A stretch of DNA of 7,634 nucleotides from Alphaproteobacteria bacterium (lineage in GTDB: Bacteria > Pseudomonadota > Alphaproteobacteria > UBA8366), in contig JAOTYV010000239.1 of NCBI GenBank assembly GCA_029861675.1, positions 1-7,634 on the forward strand, written 5' to 3'. Both the position numbers and the translations under genes were made by a program. Of this stretch, positions 6,488-7,634 are shown piece after piece (the stretch's first letter is position 1; every line of letters starts with the position of its first letter). The notes beneath the pieces are model-generated. The model was not told where the DNA came from, did no database searches, and worked only from the letters and a program-made list of their open reading frames with translations.

Positions 6488-6517
6488 TCGCACCTGCTGG
6501 GTACAGTAGCGGTGCGA
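6488..6517. repeat. Imperfect inverted repeat just upstream of the candidate rhlE -35 box
   Basis: TCGCACC (6488-6494) is the exact reverse complement of GGTGCGA (6511-6517); inside it GCT and AGC can add three more pairs after a bulged T. It sits 6 bases upstream of the TTGACA on the - strand, where an operator for an activator would lie. It has no T-tract. A regulatory role is inferred from position only. Confidence 0.35.
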
Positions 6518-6540
6518 TAGCGGCAAATTAGAGACACAGT

Positions 6541-6578
6541 AAAAATCGGCAAGTATTGATATTTCATCAATATTTGCC
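6541..6578 (-). terminator. Intrinsic terminator of the GGT-like gene
   Basis: Read on the - strand, six bases after the TAG stop, GGCAAATATTGAT pairs with ATCAATACTTGCC around the loop GAAAT: 12 of 13 pairs, with one A-C mismatch. It is followed directly by GATTTTT (6547-6541). Hairpin, T-tract and distance from the stop all fit an intrinsic terminator and should isolate rhlE from the GGT-like gene. Confidence 0.75.
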
Positions 6579-6584
6579 CGTTTG

Positions 6585-7634
6585 CTAGCCCGCCACCACT
6601 CCCGATGGCGGTGTCATGGTATGGGATATGCCCTGGAATTCACCGCTCGCCGGGTCGCGGAGCACCGCGTTGGGACAGGCGTAGTGGTGCGGGAACAATG
6701 CATTTTCGCCCAGGATCACCGGCATCAAGGTCTCGATGGCGCGTATCACCTCGTCGCCCAACTCCGGATCGACGGTACAGCGGCCTTCGCCGCTGACGTC
6801 GATGCGTGGGTGATGGCAGGTGTTGTCGAGCGTCATGCCGTGCACCGCCAGCATCGACAGCACCTGAAAGACCGCCGGCATGATGCGCCGCCCGCCCGAT
6901 GCGCCAACCGCGAACCAGGGCTTGCCGTCGCGGGCGACGATCACCGGGCACATGTTCGACAAGGGCCGCTTGCCGGGCTCTAGGGAATTCGGACTTCCGG
7001 CGCGCGGGTCGAACCACATGATGCCGTTGTTCATCAGGATCCCGGTGCTGGGGAACACGACCTTGCTGCCGAAGACGGACAGCAACGTCTGCGTCAGGCA
7101 GACCATGTTGCCGTCCTTGTCGGCGACTGTGAGGTTCGTGGTCGAGGCGGGATCGCGCCGGTCGTCCACGTCGCCCATCGTCCGGAACCGTTCGTCATAG
7201 GCGTCGGCGAGCGCCTGTGCCCAGACGCCGAAGGTGGAGGGGTCCGGCGCGCCAGGTGCGCCGATACGGGCATCGACCAGTTCCAGCACCCGCAGCAATG
7301 TCGGGCCCGCCGTCAGCCCCGGCGCCGCGTGTACCGTGCCCTGGCCGTAGTCGCGCGAAATGGTGGGGCCGTCCGTCGCTTCATAGGCGGCGAGGTCTTC
7401 GCGGTCGAGCGGACTGCCGCCGGCCTGGGCGTCGCGTTCGATCTCCGCGGCGATATCGCCGCTGAAGAAATCCGCAGGCCCCGCTTCGGCCAGACGTTTC
7501 AAGGTGTCGGGCAGTCGGCCGAGCGAGCGGTATTCGATCGGTTGACCCTGCACCGGCATCGGCGGCAGGCCGTCCGGCAGATAGACCTCGCTGCTCGCCG
7601 GAAATTGCGCGATCTCCTTGGCCGCCCCCAGCGT
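6585..7634 (-). CDS. ggt: Gamma-glutamyltransferase family protein, N-terminal part outside the window
   Basis: This is 349 residues of the C-terminal part of a GGT-family Ntn hydrolase (usually 530-590 residues). The frame stays open to the right edge, and the residues before the ATG at 7559 (FPASSEVYLPDGLPP) belong to the family, so that ATG is internal. GGTs cut themselves before a Thr, which becomes the nucleophile that attacks gamma-glutamyl bonds such as that of glutathione. Seen: the cleavage site AS-TTNLTVADKDGN (the nucleophile Thr is encoded at 7140-7142), leaving a small subunit of 185 residues as expected; GILMNNGIMWFDP; KRPLSNMCP; GASGGRRI. E. coli GGT has NNQMDDF, PLSSMSP and GSPGGSRI at these places; the Asp that holds the glutamyl amino group is replaced here (Trp in my alignment), and one Ser of the oxyanion pair is Asn. 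The substrate may thus not be gamma-glutamyl. Whether the protein has a signal peptide cannot be seen. Confidence 0.92.
   Translation of the reverse strand, partial: TLGAAKEIAQFPASSEVYLPDGLPPMPVQGQPIEYRSLGRLPDTLKRLAEAGPADFFSGDIAAEIERDAQAGGSPLDREDLAAYEATDGPTISRDYGQGTVHAAPGLTAGPTLLRVLELVDARIGAPGAPDPSTFGVWAQALADAYDERFRTMGDVDDRRDPASTTNLTVADKDGNMVCLTQTLLSVFGSKVVFPSTGILMNNGIMWFDPRAGSPNSLEPGKRPLSNMCPVIVARDGKPWFAVGASGGRRIMPAVFQVLSMLAVHGMTLDNTCHHPRIDVSGEGRCTVDPELGDEVIRAIETLMPVILGENALFPHHYACPNAVLRDPASGEFQGISHTMTPPSGVVAG

Larger units (their letters stand above)
6277..6584. other. Intergenic region upstream of rhlE and downstream of the GGT-like gene
   Basis: No convincing coding sequence lies here; the open frame from 6166 to 6444 on the + strand starts inside rhlE antisense and has no homology I recognise. 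It holds several palindromes: TTTCGCGAAA near 6305-6314, CGCGATCGCG at 6425-6434, an inverted repeat at 6488-6517, and the terminator at 6541-6578. The rhlE promoter must lie in it if the gene is not read through from the GGT-like gene. Confidence 0.6.

Overview
The window looks like chromosomal DNA from a high-GC proteobacterium, most likely an alphaproteobacterium. This rests on GC-rich codons, GGGGAG-type ribosome binding sites and the general look of the RhlE, DUF5335 and GGT-like proteins; no marker gene fixes the taxon. I see no rRNA, tRNA, CRISPR array, transposase or phage gene. There are eight genes, two of them cut by the window edges.

Left part (1-1912): the C-terminal two thirds of a flavin-dependent hydroxylase/dehydratase family protein (HpaB / 4-hydroxybutyryl-CoA dehydratase superfamily) reads rightward. 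It converges on a small four-helix membrane protein of lower GC, and the two stop codons share one hairpin. A DUF5335 protein is transcribed divergently from the membrane protein.

Middle (1913-4941): a divergent phosphosulfolactate synthase (ComA) family protein is followed five bases later by a malate/L-lactate/sulfolactate dehydrogenase (Ldh_2) family protein, a clear two-gene operon. The families match a carbon-sulfonate route (ComA makes phosphosulfolactate, ComC-type Ldh_2 enzymes oxidise or reduce sulfolactate), but the ComA-like protein differs at family motifs, so its substrate is open. This pair is the most promising part of the window. A soluble acidic protein that I cannot assign follows after a 220-base AT-richer gap.

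Right part (4942-7634): a DEAD-box RNA helicase of the RhlE type reads leftward. Its 3' end faces the orphan gene across a region with two mutually exclusive GC-rich hairpins. Upstream of it is a gap of about 310 bases with inverted repeats. The last gene is the C-terminal portion of a gamma-glutamyltransferase family protein, also leftward, with a convincing intrinsic terminator and with replaced glutamate-binding residues.

Apart from the ComA-like/Ldh_2 operon the genes appear to be independent units. Seven of the eight genes end in TAG, unusual for a high-GC bacterium.
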